Shown one piece after another: positions 31,717 through 40,454 of a stretch of DNA of 47,027 nt (the stretch's first letter is position 1; the number at the start of each line of letters is the position of its first letter). Position numbers and translations under genes: made by a program. Origin of the DNA: Sporosarcina sp. ACRSL (lineage in GTDB: Bacteria; Bacillota; Bacilli; Bacillales_A; Planococcaceae); NCBI RefSeq assembly GCF_022346605.1, contig NZ_JAKRNT010000019.1:1-47027 (forward strand), written 5' to 3'. The notes beneath the pieces are model-generated. The model ran no database searches. It was given only the letters and a program-made list of their open reading frames with translations, and had not been told where the DNA came from.

Positions 31717-32148
31717 TTGAATAAACAAACTATAAATAAACAATCTTATGAAACTCCATCACAATTAGGATATGAAATTATTAGGGATCATGTGCTGCCG
31801 AACATATTAGGTAAACACGAGGATGATATTCTTTATTGGTCGGGTAAGGAAGTTGCAAGAAAATTTCCGATTTTTTCAGTAGATGAATTACCGGATTTTT
31901 TCCGCGAAGCAGGTTGGGGGCATCTCACCGCCTACGATGGAAAAACTGCTAAAGACGAAGCTATATTCATATTGGAAATAACTGATCAAACAGTTTTGGA
32001 AAACAGGTCTTATCATCTTGAAGCAGGTTTCATTGCTGAACAGTTCCAAAAGTTGAACGGATTCCTCACCGAATGCTATGCCGAAAAATTCCCGAAAGAA
32101 AACCATATACGTTTTCTAGTGAAATGGGATACGAAAACACAAGTATAA
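31717..32148 (+). CDS. yslB: YslB-like DUF2507 protein
   Basis: 143 residues, TTG start after AAAGGA. It matches the small YslB family located between sdhC and uvrC in Bacillus: LGYEIIRDHVLPNILGKHED, then LYWSGKEVARKFP and FFREAGWGHL. The fold recalls the heme-NO-binding/V4R-type domains (inference). Function unknown. Divergent from sdhC. Confidence 0.85.
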   Translation: MNKQTINKQSYETPSQLGYEIIRDHVLPNILGKHEDDILYWSGKEVARKFPIFSVDELPDFFREAGWGHLTAYDGKTAKDEAIFILEITDQTVLENRSYHLEAGFIAEQFQKLNGFLTECYAEKFPKENHIRFLVKWDTKTQV

Positions 32149-32191
32149 GTTATCCGGGCGAATAAACATTTTCACGTATAAAAATATGAAG

Positions 32192-32228
32192 AAAAAGGGC
32201 TCATCAGCAATCGGATGAAGCCCTTTTT
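32192..32228. terminator. Bidirectional terminator between yslB and uvrC
   Basis: AAAAAGGGCTCATC, loop, GATGAAGCCCTTTTT: U-runs on both strands, serving both convergent genes. Confidence 0.85.
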
Positions 32229-34006
32229 CAATTTTCTTCTTTCAGATATTCGACAACCGTTTCGGCTACTTTCATTGGAAGACCTGCATCTTTCAGTTCC
32301 GTAACAGTCGCTTCGCGAATTTTCTTAACTGAACCAAAATGCTTCAGCAGCTGCTGTTTCCTCTTAGGACCGACTCCTGGCAAGCCATCTAAAACAGATG
32401 TCAATGAATTGGCATCCCTCCGTTGCCTATGAAACGTAATGACAAACCGATGCACTTCATCTTGTATGCGTTGGAGTAAATAAAACGCTTCACTCGTCCG
32501 CTTTAACGGTACGACCTCAACCGGGTTCCCGTACAGTAATTGAGCAGTCTGATGCTTTTCGTCCTTTGCTAGTCCCGCAATGGGAATGGACAAGCCGAGT
32601 TCATCCTCAATGACTTCGCGAGCAATTTCCATCTGGCCTTTACCGCCATCAATGATGATCAGGTCAGGCAACGGAAGTTGGTCCCTCAATACGCGGACGT
32701 ACCGTCTTCTGATCACTTCTCGCATTGCCCCGTAATCATCATGGGCAGCCGCTGTCCTCGTTTTGTATTTCCGGTAATCTTTTCGGTTCGGTTTTCCGTC
32801 AAGGAAAGAAACCATAGCTGATACTGGATCGACTCCTCCAGTATGCGAGTTATCAAATGCCTCAATCCGCAACGGCGTTGCAATTCTCATCGCCTCACCA
32901 AGTTCCTCACAAGCACCGATTGTCCTCTGTTCCTGACGCTCGATAAGCTGGAATTTCTCACGTAAAGAAATCTTTGCATTTTTACTCGATAAATTGACAA
33001 GATCTTTTTTCTTACCCCTTTGCGGGATGAACACGTTTACTTGTAATAATTGCTGGACAATTTCCTTGTCGATCCCTTCAGGCAACAATATTTCCTTTGG
33101 CAAAAGATGGCCGGACTTTCCGTAAAACTGACCGATGAACGTCAGCATTTCCTCTTCTGGATCCTGATAGAGCGGGAAGATGGAAACGTCTCTTTCGATT
33201 AACTTCCCTTGACGGACAAAAAATACTTGGACGCACATCCAACCTTTCTCGACAGCATATCCAAATACATCCCGGTCGGTGAAATCATTCATCATCATCG
33301 TCTGTTTCTCCATGACGGCCTCGATATTCGCAATTTGGTCTCGGTACTCTTTTGCCCTTTCGAACTCAAGATTCTCTGCAGCTGACGTCATTTTCTCCGT
33401 CAACTCTTTTTTCACACTTTTATATCCACCGTTTAGAAAACGGCTTATATCGTCCACCATTTCCTTATACGTTTCCTGTTTGACTTCATTCACGCATGGG
33501 GCAAGGCATTGGCCTAAATGATAATAGAGGCAAACGCGGTCCGGAAGTTGATGGCATTTTCGGTATGGATATAAACGGTCAAGTAATTTTTTCGTCTCAT
33601 GTGCAGCGGTCGCGTTTGGATAGGGACCGAAATACTTTCCCTTATCCTTTTTCAATTGCCTCGTGACGATCAGCTTAGGATGTCGCTCCGAAGTGATTTT
33701 CAAATACGGATACGTTTTATCATCTTTCAGCATAATATTGTATTTTGGGTCATGTTGCTTTATGAGGTTCAGCTCTAAAATGAGCGCCTCGATATCCGAT
33801 GACGTAACGATATATTCGAAATCCTCTATTTCTCCGACAAGTCGCTGGGTTTTTGCATCATGCGTTCCGGTGAAATAACTGCGGACTCTGTTTTTCAAGA
33901 TTTTCGCCTTACCTACGTAAATAATCGTGCCTTGGCGATCTTTCATTAAATAGCAACCCGGCAAGTCCGGCAGCAAGGACAGTTTATGTTCTATTTTTTC
34001 ATTCAT
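32228..34006 (-). CDS. uvrC: Excinuclease ABC subunit C
   Basis: 592 residues from ATG 34006 (GGTGAG upstream). Makes both incisions in nucleotide excision repair. N-terminal GIY-YIG nuclease ([20 protein letters not shown], about 12-95), UVR motif around 200-235, RNase H-like nuclease ([11 protein letters not shown], then [10 protein letters not shown]) and C-terminal helix-hairpin-helix ([20 protein letters not shown]). Full length. Convergent with yslB. Confidence 0.97.
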   Translation of the reverse strand: MNEKIEHKLSLLPDLPGCYLMKDRQGTIIYVGKAKILKNRVRSYFTGTHDAKTQRLVGEIEDFEYIVTSSDIEALILELNLIKQHDPKYNIMLKDDKTYPYLKITSERHPKLIVTRQLKKDKGKYFGPYPNATAAHETKKLLDRLYPYRKCHQLPDRVCLYYHLGQCLAPCVNEVKQETYKEMVDDISRFLNGGYKSVKKELTEKMTSAAENLEFERAKEYRDQIANIEAVMEKQTMMMNDFTDRDVFGYAVEKGWMCVQVFFVRQGKLIERDVSIFPLYQDPEEEMLTFIGQFYGKSGHLLPKEILLPEGIDKEIVQQLLQVNVFIPQRGKKKDLVNLSSKNAKISLREKFQLIERQEQRTIGACEELGEAMRIATPLRIEAFDNSHTGGVDPVSAMVSFLDGKPNRKDYRKYKTRTAAAHDDYGAMREVIRRRYVRVLRDQLPLPDLIIIDGGKGQMEIAREVIEDELGLSIPIAGLAKDEKHQTAQLLYGNPVEVVPLKRTSEAFYLLQRIQDEVHRFVITFHRQRRDANSLTSVLDGLPGVGPKRKQQLLKHFGSVKKIREATVTELKDAGLPMKVAETVVEYLKEEN

Positions 34007-34020
34007 CTTTCTCACCTACC

Positions 34021-34053
34021 AAAAAACCGGGATCCTCTGCAGGCCCCGGTTTC
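34021..34053 (-). terminator. Terminator after trxA
   Basis: On the minus strand: AAACCGGGGCC, loop, GGATCCCGGTTTTTT, placed between trxA and uvrC. Confidence 0.8.
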
Positions 34054-34063
34054 AAGTAATTCA

Positions 34064-34378
34064 TTACGCATGTTTTTCGATCATTTCAGCAAGTTGTTCT
34101 TTCGGTTGGAAACCGACAACTTTATCGACAATCTCCCCATCTTTGAAAAGAACGAGCGTCGGGATTGACATAATGCCGAATTCGCCAGCAGTTGCTTGGT
34201 TTTCATCGACATCGACTTTAACGATCTTTGCTTTACCGTTTAGATCGCCATCGAGTTCTTCCAAAACTGGAGCAATCATTTTACAAGGTCCGCACCATGT
34301 TGCCCAAAAGTCAACAAGGACAAGACCGTCTTTTGTTTGTTCTTTAAAGTCTTGGTCAGTTGCATGTGTAATAGCCAT
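34064..34378 (-). CDS. trxA: Thioredoxin
   Basis: 104 residues, AAGGAGG upstream. Classic thioredoxin: VDFWATWCGPCKMIAP with redox-active WCGPC at about residues 28-32, cis-Pro in SIPTLVLFKDG, GFQPKEQL near the C-terminus. General cytoplasmic disulfide reductant. Monocistronic, with its own promoter and terminator. Confidence 0.98.
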   Translation of the reverse strand: MAITHATDQDFKEQTKDGLVLVDFWATWCGPCKMIAPVLEELDGDLNGKAKIVKVDVDENQATAGEFGIMSIPTLVLFKDGEIVDKVVGFQPKEQLAEMIEKHA

Positions 34379-34416
34379 TTAATTCCCCTCCTTTAGTAAA
34401 TCCAACTATGTCTGCA

Positions 34417-34440
34417 TTATAGCATGTCAAATATTGACGA
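34417..34440 (-). promoter_or_regulatory. trxA promoter (extended -10)
   Basis: On the minus strand: TGCTATAAT at 34417-34425, preceded by the small palindrome GTCAATATTTGAC. No good -35 at 17 nt. A stress-factor recognition site is possible but not shown. Confidence 0.45.
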
Positions 34441-34489
34441 GCGAAACATCTGCTTGAATGAAGTAGGAATTACACTATAGATAGGAATT

Positions 34490-34621
34490 CCCTCAGCCTG
34501 ATTGAAAACGCTTGTCAGCCTAGGCGCGAAGTGGAGCGAAGACGCGAATAGAACTAAAGTTCATGAGCGGACGAGCGACACGAGCAACAACGGATGCGAG
34601 CGTTTGTCAACAGGCTGAGAA
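34490..34621. repeat. Palindromic intergenic element after etfA
   Basis: About 130 bp bounded by imperfect inverted repeats: CTCAGCCTGATTGAAAACGC on the left and, on the other strand, CTCAGCCTGTTGACAAACGC on the right (about 17 of 21 positions match). The interior is rich in GCGAAG/GAGCGA motifs. It could be a non-autonomous mobile element or a structured terminator for the etf operon. Confidence 0.65.
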
Positions 34622-35596
34622 TTAATTCGTTTTAATCTTTTTGATTTCTTCAATCATCATTGGGATGACTTCGAACAAGTCCCCTACGATTCCGTAATCC
34701 GCCACTTTGAAAATATTAGCTTCCGGATCTTTATTGATGGCCACAATGACCTTCGAGTTGGACATGCCCGCCATATGCTGGATAGCGCCCGAAATTCCTG
34801 CTGCGATATACAGATCAGGAGTTACGACTTTACCAGTCTGCCCAATTTGCAAAGAATAATCGCAGTAATCAGCATCACATGCTCCACGGGATGCACCAAC
34901 TGCACCGCCAAGCAATTTTGCCAATTCTTCAAGAGGCGCAAAACCTTCCGCACTTTTTACACCACGGCCGCCAGCGACGACAACTTTTGCTTCCGATAAA
35001 TCGACGCCTTCCGTCGATTTACGGACGACTTCGCTAATGACAGATCGTAAATTCGTAATGTCGACCGATACGGATGAGACGTCACCCGAACGGCTTTCGT
35101 CTTTTTCAAGTGGTTCAATATTGTTCGGACGGACTGTAAAGAAGAGTAGACCATCCTTGTTTTTCACTTTTTCAAACGCCTTCCCGGAATAGATCGGTCG
35201 GATGAAAACTGCGTCGTCACCTTCCCCTTCGATTGCTGTTACGTCAGATATTAATCCTATTGCTAGTTTACTAGCAATCTTCGGAGACAGATCCTTCCCA
35301 AGTGCAGTATGTCCGAACACGATAGCGTCTGGCTTTTCCTGCTCATAGACAGCCATGAACGCTTGACCGAAACCGTCAGATGTATAATGTTTCAAATGCG
35401 GATGTTCAACAGTGATGACACGATCCGCACCATATTTAATCATCTCTTCCCCCAAAGATTGCACAGCGTCGCCAAATAGCAAACCGACGATTTCCCCGCC
35501 GCCCGCTACCGTTTTGGCTGCTGCAATCGTCTCAAACGAAACATTCCGCAATGCCCCTTCACGAGCTTCACCAAGCACTACTACTTTTTTAGACAT
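34622..35596 (-). CDS. etfA: Electron transfer flavoprotein alpha subunit
   Basis: 324 residues, GGGAGGG upstream. With EtfB it accepts electrons from acyl-CoA dehydrogenases. The C-terminal FAD domain is intact: [74 protein letters not shown]. Downstream of etfB but separated by a 146-bp gap that holds a three-hairpin repeat. Confidence 0.97.
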   Translation of the reverse strand: MSKKVVVLGEAREGALRNVSFETIAAAKTVAGGGEIVGLLFGDAVQSLGEEMIKYGADRVITVEHPHLKHYTSDGFGQAFMAVYEQEKPDAIVFGHTALGKDLSPKIASKLAIGLISDVTAIEGEGDDAVFIRPIYSGKAFEKVKNKDGLLFFTVRPNNIEPLEKDESRSGDVSSVSVDITNLRSVISEVVRKSTEGVDLSEAKVVVAGGRGVKSAEGFAPLEELAKLLGGAVGASRGACDADYCDYSLQIGQTGKVVTPDLYIAAGISGAIQHMAGMSNSKVIVAINKDPEANIFKVADYGIVGDLFEVIPMMIEEIKKIKTN

Positions 35597-35634
35597 ATAC
35601 AGTCCCTCCCATTACAATATGAAAATCACGCAAT

Positions 35635-35749
35635 CAATCACGCCTCGGCGTGATTGCGTCCGGATTCTTTCGAACCTTCTCGAAAAACTAAAAATCCGTG
35701 ACATCCGCCGGAGGCGCTTTGATTTGATTTGCTAGAATCAAATCAAAGC
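35635..35749. repeat. Three-hairpin dispersed repeat, copy B
   Basis: Hairpin 1: CAATCACGCC-TC-GGCGTGATTG (35635-35656); compared with copy A, T-A has become C-G, preserving the pair. Linker GCGTCCGGATT. A weaker hairpin 2 follows. Conserved tail GTGACATCCGCCGGAGGC (35698-35715). Hairpin 3: GCTTTGATTTGATT (35716-35729) and its exact complement (35736-35749), which includes the etfB stop codon. It lies between etfB and etfA inside the operon. Confidence 0.85.
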
Positions 35750-36516
35750 ACTTTTGCTTCTTTATGCAGAAGATCTACGAGCTCTTTCACTTGATCGGAC
35801 AAGTCGCCTTCGAGTACGCGTCCAGCCGCTTTTTGAGGTGGTAGATAAATTTCGATTGTTTCCGTCTTCGCTTCCACATCATCCTCATCAAGATCCAGAT
35901 CATCCAACTCCAGTTCTTCGAGCGGCTTTTTCTTCGCCTTCATAATGCCTGGTAAAGACGGATAGCGAGGCTCGTTCAGACCTTGCTGTGCTGTGACCAA
36001 TAATGGCAAGGACGTTTCTATCGTTTCAGAATCCCCTTCAACGTCACGAATAATCTTTACGGATGTACCGTCGATTTCAAGATTTGTAATTGTTGTTACA
36101 TAATTGATTCCGAGCAATTCTGCAACACGCGGTCCAACTTGGCCGGATCCGCCGTCAATCGCCACGTTCCCCGCTAGGATAAGATCCGCATTTTTGTCTT
36201 TTAAGTATTCCGCGATGATTTTAGCAGCCGTGAACTCGTCCATTTCATCAAGGTCGTCCTCGGTATTAATGAGAACGGCTTTGTCTGCCCCCATTGCAAG
36301 TGCCGTCCGAAGCTGTTTTTCAGCCTCTTCGTCACCGATTGTAATGACGGTTACTTCCCCGCCATGTTCATCGCGTACTTGAATCGCTTCCTCTATTGCA
36401 TATTCATCGTATGGGTTAATGATGAATTCAGCACCGTCTTCGACAATTTTTCCGTTCGAAACAGCAATTTTCTCCTCAGTGTCAAAAGTACGTTTCACTA
36501 ATGCATAAATGTTCAT
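35743..36516 (-). CDS. etfB: Electron transfer flavoprotein beta subunit
   Basis: 257 residues, GAGGTACGC upstream. Binds AMP and the partner dehydrogenase. Visible: MNIYALVKRTFDTEEKI start, MGADKAVLI, ILAGNVAIDGGSGQVGPRVA (AMP-binding loop), and the signature VTAQQGLNEPRYPSLPGIMK. Follows fadB in the beta-oxidation operon. Confidence 0.97.
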   Translation of the reverse strand: MNIYALVKRTFDTEEKIAVSNGKIVEDGAEFIINPYDEYAIEEAIQVRDEHGGEVTVITIGDEEAEKQLRTALAMGADKAVLINTEDDLDEMDEFTAAKIIAEYLKDKNADLILAGNVAIDGGSGQVGPRVAELLGINYVTTITNLEIDGTSVKIIRDVEGDSETIETSLPLLVTAQQGLNEPRYPSLPGIMKAKKKPLEELELDDLDLDEDDVEAKTETIEIYLPPQKAAGRVLEGDLSDQVKELVDLLHKEAKVL

Positions 36517-36538
36517 ATTGCGTACCTCCTCGGCTTTT

Positions 36539-37312
36539 TTAATTCCCTTTGAATTGTGGTTCCCTTTTTTCTATGAATGCTTGGATTCCCTCTTTAGCAT
36601 CCTCCGATACGAAAACCTCTCCGAACGAATCAGCCTCGGCTTTCACCCCTTCATAGAACGAGTCCGTTTTCGTAAATTGAAGCATACGGAGTGCGGCTCT
36701 CATAGCAATCGGGCTTTTCTTTGCAATCTTTTTCGCCAGTTCCATCGTTTTTGGAAGTAGCTCTTCTTCCGGGAACGCGTGATTAGCTAGACCCCATCTA
36801 ACTGCCTCTTCCCCAGTAATCGCATCGCTCGTCAACAGCATTTCTGCCGCCTTGGCCATCCCGACGTAACGAGGCAAGCGTTGCGTGCCCGCAAACCCCG
36901 GGATAAGACCTAATTGCAATTCAGGCAGTCCGAGCTTAGCTTTCTCCGTAACAATTCGGATATGGCAACCCATTGCTAATTCTAGTCCGCCGCCAAGTGC
37001 TGCACCATGAATAGCAGCGATGATTGGCTTGTTGAAGCTTTCCATCCGTTCAAAAACGTCCTGTCCGGCAGAAGCTAGCTTGGAAAATTGTTCTCCTGAT
37101 GTCACTGTCGTAAATTCCTTAATATCGGCGCCTGCCGAAAAGAATTTACCTTCCCCATAAAGCACAATGACTCTTACGGAATCGTCATTTTCCACTTCGT
37201 CCAATATCCGATCGATTTCCTGGATAAGACCGCTGGACAATGCATTTGCAGGAGGCCTGTTAATAGCAATGGATGCTACTCCTTCTTCAATCGTCATTTT
37301 CAAAAACTCCAT
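36539..37312 (-). CDS. fadB: Enoyl-CoA hydratase
   Basis: A 257-residue crotonase-fold enzyme that hydrates 2-enoyl-CoA in beta-oxidation. Oxyanion-hole segments [10 protein letters not shown] and [14 protein letters not shown]. Catalytic Glu in [19 protein letters not shown] and the second Glu in [11 protein letters not shown] are both present. Starts 54 bp after fadR and leads into etfB with a 22-bp gap. Confidence 0.95.
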   Translation of the reverse strand: MEFLKMTIEEGVASIAINRPPANALSSGLIQEIDRILDEVENDDSVRVIVLYGEGKFFSAGADIKEFTTVTSGEQFSKLASAGQDVFERMESFNKPIIAAIHGAALGGGLELAMGCHIRIVTEKAKLGLPELQLGLIPGFAGTQRLPRYVGMAKAAEMLLTSDAITGEEAVRWGLANHAFPEEELLPKTMELAKKIAKKSPIAMRAALRMLQFTKTDSFYEGVKAEADSFGEVFVSEDAKEGIQAFIEKREPQFKGN

Positions 37313-37366
37313 CTTTCCCCACCCTTTCTAAAAACGCTTACTTCAACATCGTTCATCGTACGTATT

Positions 37367-37948
37367 TTAAGCCTTCATTCCATTTAAGATAAGGCGATGA
37401 ACTTCTGGTGCCAATTTCATCAAATCATATTTTTGATCATTCATTACCCACGAGGTAATCGTTTCGTCAATCGTTCCAAACACCATTTGACGTGCTAACC
37501 GGATGTCGATTCTGCCGTCAAATTCACCTTTTTTGATACCTTCTTTTAAAATGGTATCGAGCAATGTCAAATACTCCTTCAATACTTCATTGATCCTGTA
37601 GCGGAGTTCTTTGTTTGATTGCCGCAATTCCAACTGGGTTACAATGGCTAGGTGGCGGTCACCATTGAGTAAACTAAAATGGTTTTCAATCATCCTTGCT
37701 AGCATTTCTGTAGCAGTGATTTCTGTTTTCAATATTTCTTTAACGTTCTCCACAAAAACGCTCATCTTTTCACGGAACACGGAAATGAGGATATCCTCTT
37801 TATTTTTGAAATAAAGATAAATCGTTCCGTCCGCAACGCCTGCTTCCTTGGCGATTTTCGAGACTTGTGCCTGATGGTAACCGTTTTCGGCAATAACGAT
37901 TACGGCTGCATCCACTATTTGTTTATATTTGGGTTTATCGCGTTTCAA
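37367..37948 (-). CDS. fadR: TetR-family fatty-acid degradation repressor FadR
   Basis: 193 residues from TTG 37948 (GGTGGTG upstream), or a few residues longer from the GTG pair. N-terminal TetR HTH: AAVIVIAENGYHQAQVSKIA, EAGVADGTIYLYFKNKEDIL, closely following Bacillus FadR. The C-terminal domain should bind long-chain acyl-CoA, releasing DNA. A perfect FadR-type palindrome lies just upstream, implying autoregulation together with the downstream fadB-etfB-etfA genes. Confidence 0.93.
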   Translation of the reverse strand: MKRDKPKYKQIVDAAVIVIAENGYHQAQVSKIAKEAGVADGTIYLYFKNKEDILISVFREKMSVFVENVKEILKTEITATEMLARMIENHFSLLNGDRHLAIVTQLELRQSNKELRYRINEVLKEYLTLLDTILKEGIKKGEFDGRIDIRLARQMVFGTIDETITSWVMNDQKYDLMKLAPEVHRLILNGMKA

Positions 37949-37976
37949 TTTTTTCACCACCAAAAAGAAGAAAATA

Positions 37977-37994
37977 TGAATGACTATTCATTCA
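37977..37994. promoter_or_regulatory. FadR operator upstream of fadR
   Basis: TGAATGACTATTCATTCA, within the longer palindrome AAATATGAATGA-CTAT-TCATTCATATTT. It lies 29 bp before fadR and 42 bp after the lcfA stop. A near-identical site lies before ysmA (28076-28092). Confidence 0.85.
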
Positions 37995-38035
37995 TATTTT
38001 CATATTAATCGTTTATTTAATTGTCGTCAAGTCTT

Positions 38036-39736
38036 TCAAGAGGAAGTTTGCAATTCCTGCTCGATCTTCTTTTTCTCCTCATCCACGAGGGCACGCCGCA
38101 ATATTTTACCAACTGCCGTTTTTGGCAGCTCTTTCCTGAACTCATATTGACGTGGCACTTTGAACGATGCCAAGTGCTCTCGGCAATACGCATCCAATTC
38201 TTCCTCTGTCACCGATTTCCCTTCTTTAAGAACGATATACGCCTTAACGGTTTCTCCTCGGTAAGCATCTGGAACTCCCGCTACAACACATTCTTGAATC
38301 GCCTCATGCTCGTAAAGTATTTCTTCGATTTCGCGCGGATAAATATTGAATCCACTCGCAATGATCATATCTTTCTTCCTATCGACAACATAGAAATGTC
38401 CTTCATCATCCATGTACCCTAAATCACCCGTCAAAAACCATCCATCCCGGAATGTTTCAGCCGTTTCCTCCGGTCGGTTCCAATAGCCTCTCATCACTTG
38501 AGGTCCTTTCACCGCAATTTCGCCAATTTCCCCACTTGGCAACGGTTCCGTCGATTCCGGACCTAAAATGCATGCATCTGTGTCTGGCCAAGGGACTCCA
38601 ACCGATCCTTTAACACGTCTTTCCTCCCATACAAAATTCGCCATTGCTACTGGAGACGTTTCTGTCAAACCGTATCCTTCCACAAGTTTGCCACCAGTCA
38701 CCTTTTCGAATTTCTCCTGTAGTTCGACAGGCAATGCAGCGGATCCACTTATACAGGCTTTGATGGATGATAGATCGTATTTCGATAAATCAGGGTGATT
38801 GAGCAATCCAATATAGATTGTCGGGGCTCCTGGGAACAGCGTCGGTTTCTGTTTATCGATTGTCTTCAGTGCGCTATCAAGGTCAAACTTCGGCAACAAC
38901 ACCATCTTATTGCCCTGCATGACTGATAAAACAAGAACAGTCGTCATACCATATACGTGGAAGAATGGCAAGATCCCCATGATTGTCTCTTTGCCTTCCT
39001 CACATTTATACAACCATGCATTGCACATTTGCGCGTTGCTGATCAGATTGGCGTGTGTTAGAATGACACCTTTCGGCGGTCCTGTCGTTCCCCCGGTATA
39101 TTGAAGCAATGCAATGTCTTCATCATAATCAAATTCGTATGATATCGGATCAGGTTTAGCTATTTTCATAATCTCCGTGAACAAATGGTTCATGCCCCGG
39201 TGCTCCACTTTCACGATAACTCCGTACTCTTTTTTCTGGATGAAAGGATAAATAAGATTTTTTGGGAAAGGCAAGTAATCCTTAATTCCCGTAATGATGA
39301 CGTGCTCCAATTTAGTTTCCTTGATAATCTTTGAAATCCTTCCATATAGAATATCAAGTGAAATGATTACCTTTGCCCCGGAATCCGCCATCTGGTAAGC
39401 TAATTCCCTTTCTGTATAAAGCGGATTTGTCTGTACGACAATTCCTCCAATATAGAGGATGCCATAATAGGCGATCGCTCCTTGAGGACAGTTCGGAAGC
39501 ATGATGGCAACTCGGTCCCCCTTTTCAATGCCGAGTGTTCGCAAATAGTTGGCGAACTTCAATGCCGATTCATGAAACTCTTTGTAGCTAATGTCCTTGC
39601 CCAAGAAATGCATAGCGGTCTTTTCAGGATACTTGTTACTTGACCTTGTCAGAAATTCCTGAAGTGGAATCCGATCATAATCGATCGTCTTCGGTATTTC
39701 TGACGGATACAAATCTAGCCATGGTCTCCCCGTCAT
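38036..39736 (-). CDS. lcfA: Long-chain acyl-CoA synthetase
   Basis: 566 residues from ATG 39736 (AAAGGGGGG upstream); an upstream ATG 42 nt earlier lacks such a site. Activates fatty acids to acyl-CoA with ATP. ANL-family motifs: LQYTGGTTGPPKGVIL (P-loop-like), GYGLTETSPV, GDLGYMDDEGHFYVVDRKKD, and GFNIYPREIEEIL. The C-terminal Lys in ELPKTAVGKILRR completes adenylation. First of the beta-oxidation cluster, with its own promoter. Confidence 0.95.
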   Translation of the reverse strand: MTGRPWLDLYPSEIPKTIDYDRIPLQEFLTRSSNKYPEKTAMHFLGKDISYKEFHESALKFANYLRTLGIEKGDRVAIMLPNCPQGAIAYYGILYIGGIVVQTNPLYTERELAYQMADSGAKVIISLDILYGRISKIIKETKLEHVIITGIKDYLPFPKNLIYPFIQKKEYGVIVKVEHRGMNHLFTEIMKIAKPDPISYEFDYDEDIALLQYTGGTTGPPKGVILTHANLISNAQMCNAWLYKCEEGKETIMGILPFFHVYGMTTVLVLSVMQGNKMVLLPKFDLDSALKTIDKQKPTLFPGAPTIYIGLLNHPDLSKYDLSSIKACISGSAALPVELQEKFEKVTGGKLVEGYGLTETSPVAMANFVWEERRVKGSVGVPWPDTDACILGPESTEPLPSGEIGEIAVKGPQVMRGYWNRPEETAETFRDGWFLTGDLGYMDDEGHFYVVDRKKDMIIASGFNIYPREIEEILYEHEAIQECVVAGVPDAYRGETVKAYIVLKEGKSVTEEELDAYCREHLASFKVPRQYEFRKELPKTAVGKILRRALVDEEKKKIEQELQTSS

Positions 39737-39786
39737 TGTAACCCCCCTTTTCCCATTCCAATACTTAGAAAATTCCATCTTCTAGT

Positions 39787-39815
39787 ATTATATCGATAAA
39801 TGAATCCGCTTTCAA
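39787..39815 (-). promoter_or_regulatory. lcfA promoter
   Basis: On the minus strand: -35 TTGAAA (39810-39815), 17-nt spacer, -10 TATAAT (39787-39792). The spacer carries GATTCATTT, only a half-match to the FadR operator. Confidence 0.7.
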
Positions 39816-39835
39816 ATAGAATATTAATTTCCAAG

Positions 39836-39877
39836 TAAAAAAATGCCTTAACCGAAAAGTTTCGGTCAAGGCGTATT
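39836..39877 (-). terminator. Terminator after the small membrane peptide gene
   Basis: On the minus strand: CGCCTTGACCGAAA, CTTTT loop, CGGTTAAGGCATTTTTTT. The first arm contains the end of the 28-residue ORF. Confidence 0.85.
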
Positions 39878-39952
39878 TGTGAACATCCAATATACTCCTA
39901 CAATAATAAAAAGAACACAGACGACGATTAATATTTTAGATAATTTCTCCAT
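39866..39952 (-). CDS. 28-residue membrane peptide
   Basis: Begins MEKLSKILIVV and ends YWMFTNTP: a single hydrophobic helix (residues about 6-22) with a short polar tail. The ATG follows GGAGACTTGAT, 10 bp after the yshE stop, and a terminator follows. Likely co-transcribed with yshE. Coding status rests on the ribosome site, helix and terminator position only. Confidence 0.5.
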   Translation of the reverse strand: MEKLSKILIVVCVLFIIVGVYWMFTNTP

Positions 39953-39962
39953 ATCAAGTCTC

Positions 39963-40376
39963 CTATGAAATGCTTGCTCCAATTACAAATGATAACCCAA
40001 CGGATATCGTCAAGGAGATGAAGCCAACAGATCGGTTATCTTCTTCGATTTCCTTATCGATATTAAATTTCGGTGTCAGGAATTCAAAGAGGAAATAAGC
40101 GATGACGAGCAGGACAAATCCATAGAGACCCCACCCGATCATTTGCGGCAACGAATTATGCTGTTCAATTGAATATCGGAAAATATTGGCCACTCCAAAT
40201 ATCTTCCCTCCTGTCGCCATCGCAACAGCTACATTCCCTTTTCGAATTTCTTCCCAATTTTTATATTTAGTTACAAGTTCAAATAGCACCATCGAAACGA
40301 TGAGGCAAAGGATTACAACGCTGAAATAGCCTGCAGTTTCCACAAGGGGATGGCTCCAAAACCCAGTTTCCGTCAT
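39963..40376 (-). CDS. yshE: YshE-like DUF350 membrane protein
   Basis: 137 residues from ATG 40376, 8 nt after AAAGGAG. Four hydrophobic segments: GYFSVVILCLIVSMVLFEL, a middle one near GKIFGVANIFRYS, GWGLYGFVLLVIAYFLFEFL, and the C-terminal LTISVGLSFVIGASIS. DUF350 family, function unknown. Same place as in Bacillus, between lcfA and mutSB. Confidence 0.88.
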   Translation of the reverse strand: MTETGFWSHPLVETAGYFSVVILCLIVSMVLFELVTKYKNWEEIRKGNVAVAMATGGKIFGVANIFRYSIEQHNSLPQMIGWGLYGFVLLVIAYFLFEFLTPKFNIDKEIEEDNRSVGFISLTISVGLSFVIGASIS

Positions 40377-40454
40377 TTGTTTGACTCCTTTGAAAATCAT
40401 TCATCCTAACCTATACGATTAGCGAACGGGAAAGTTTCACTTCGCTTCAACTAT

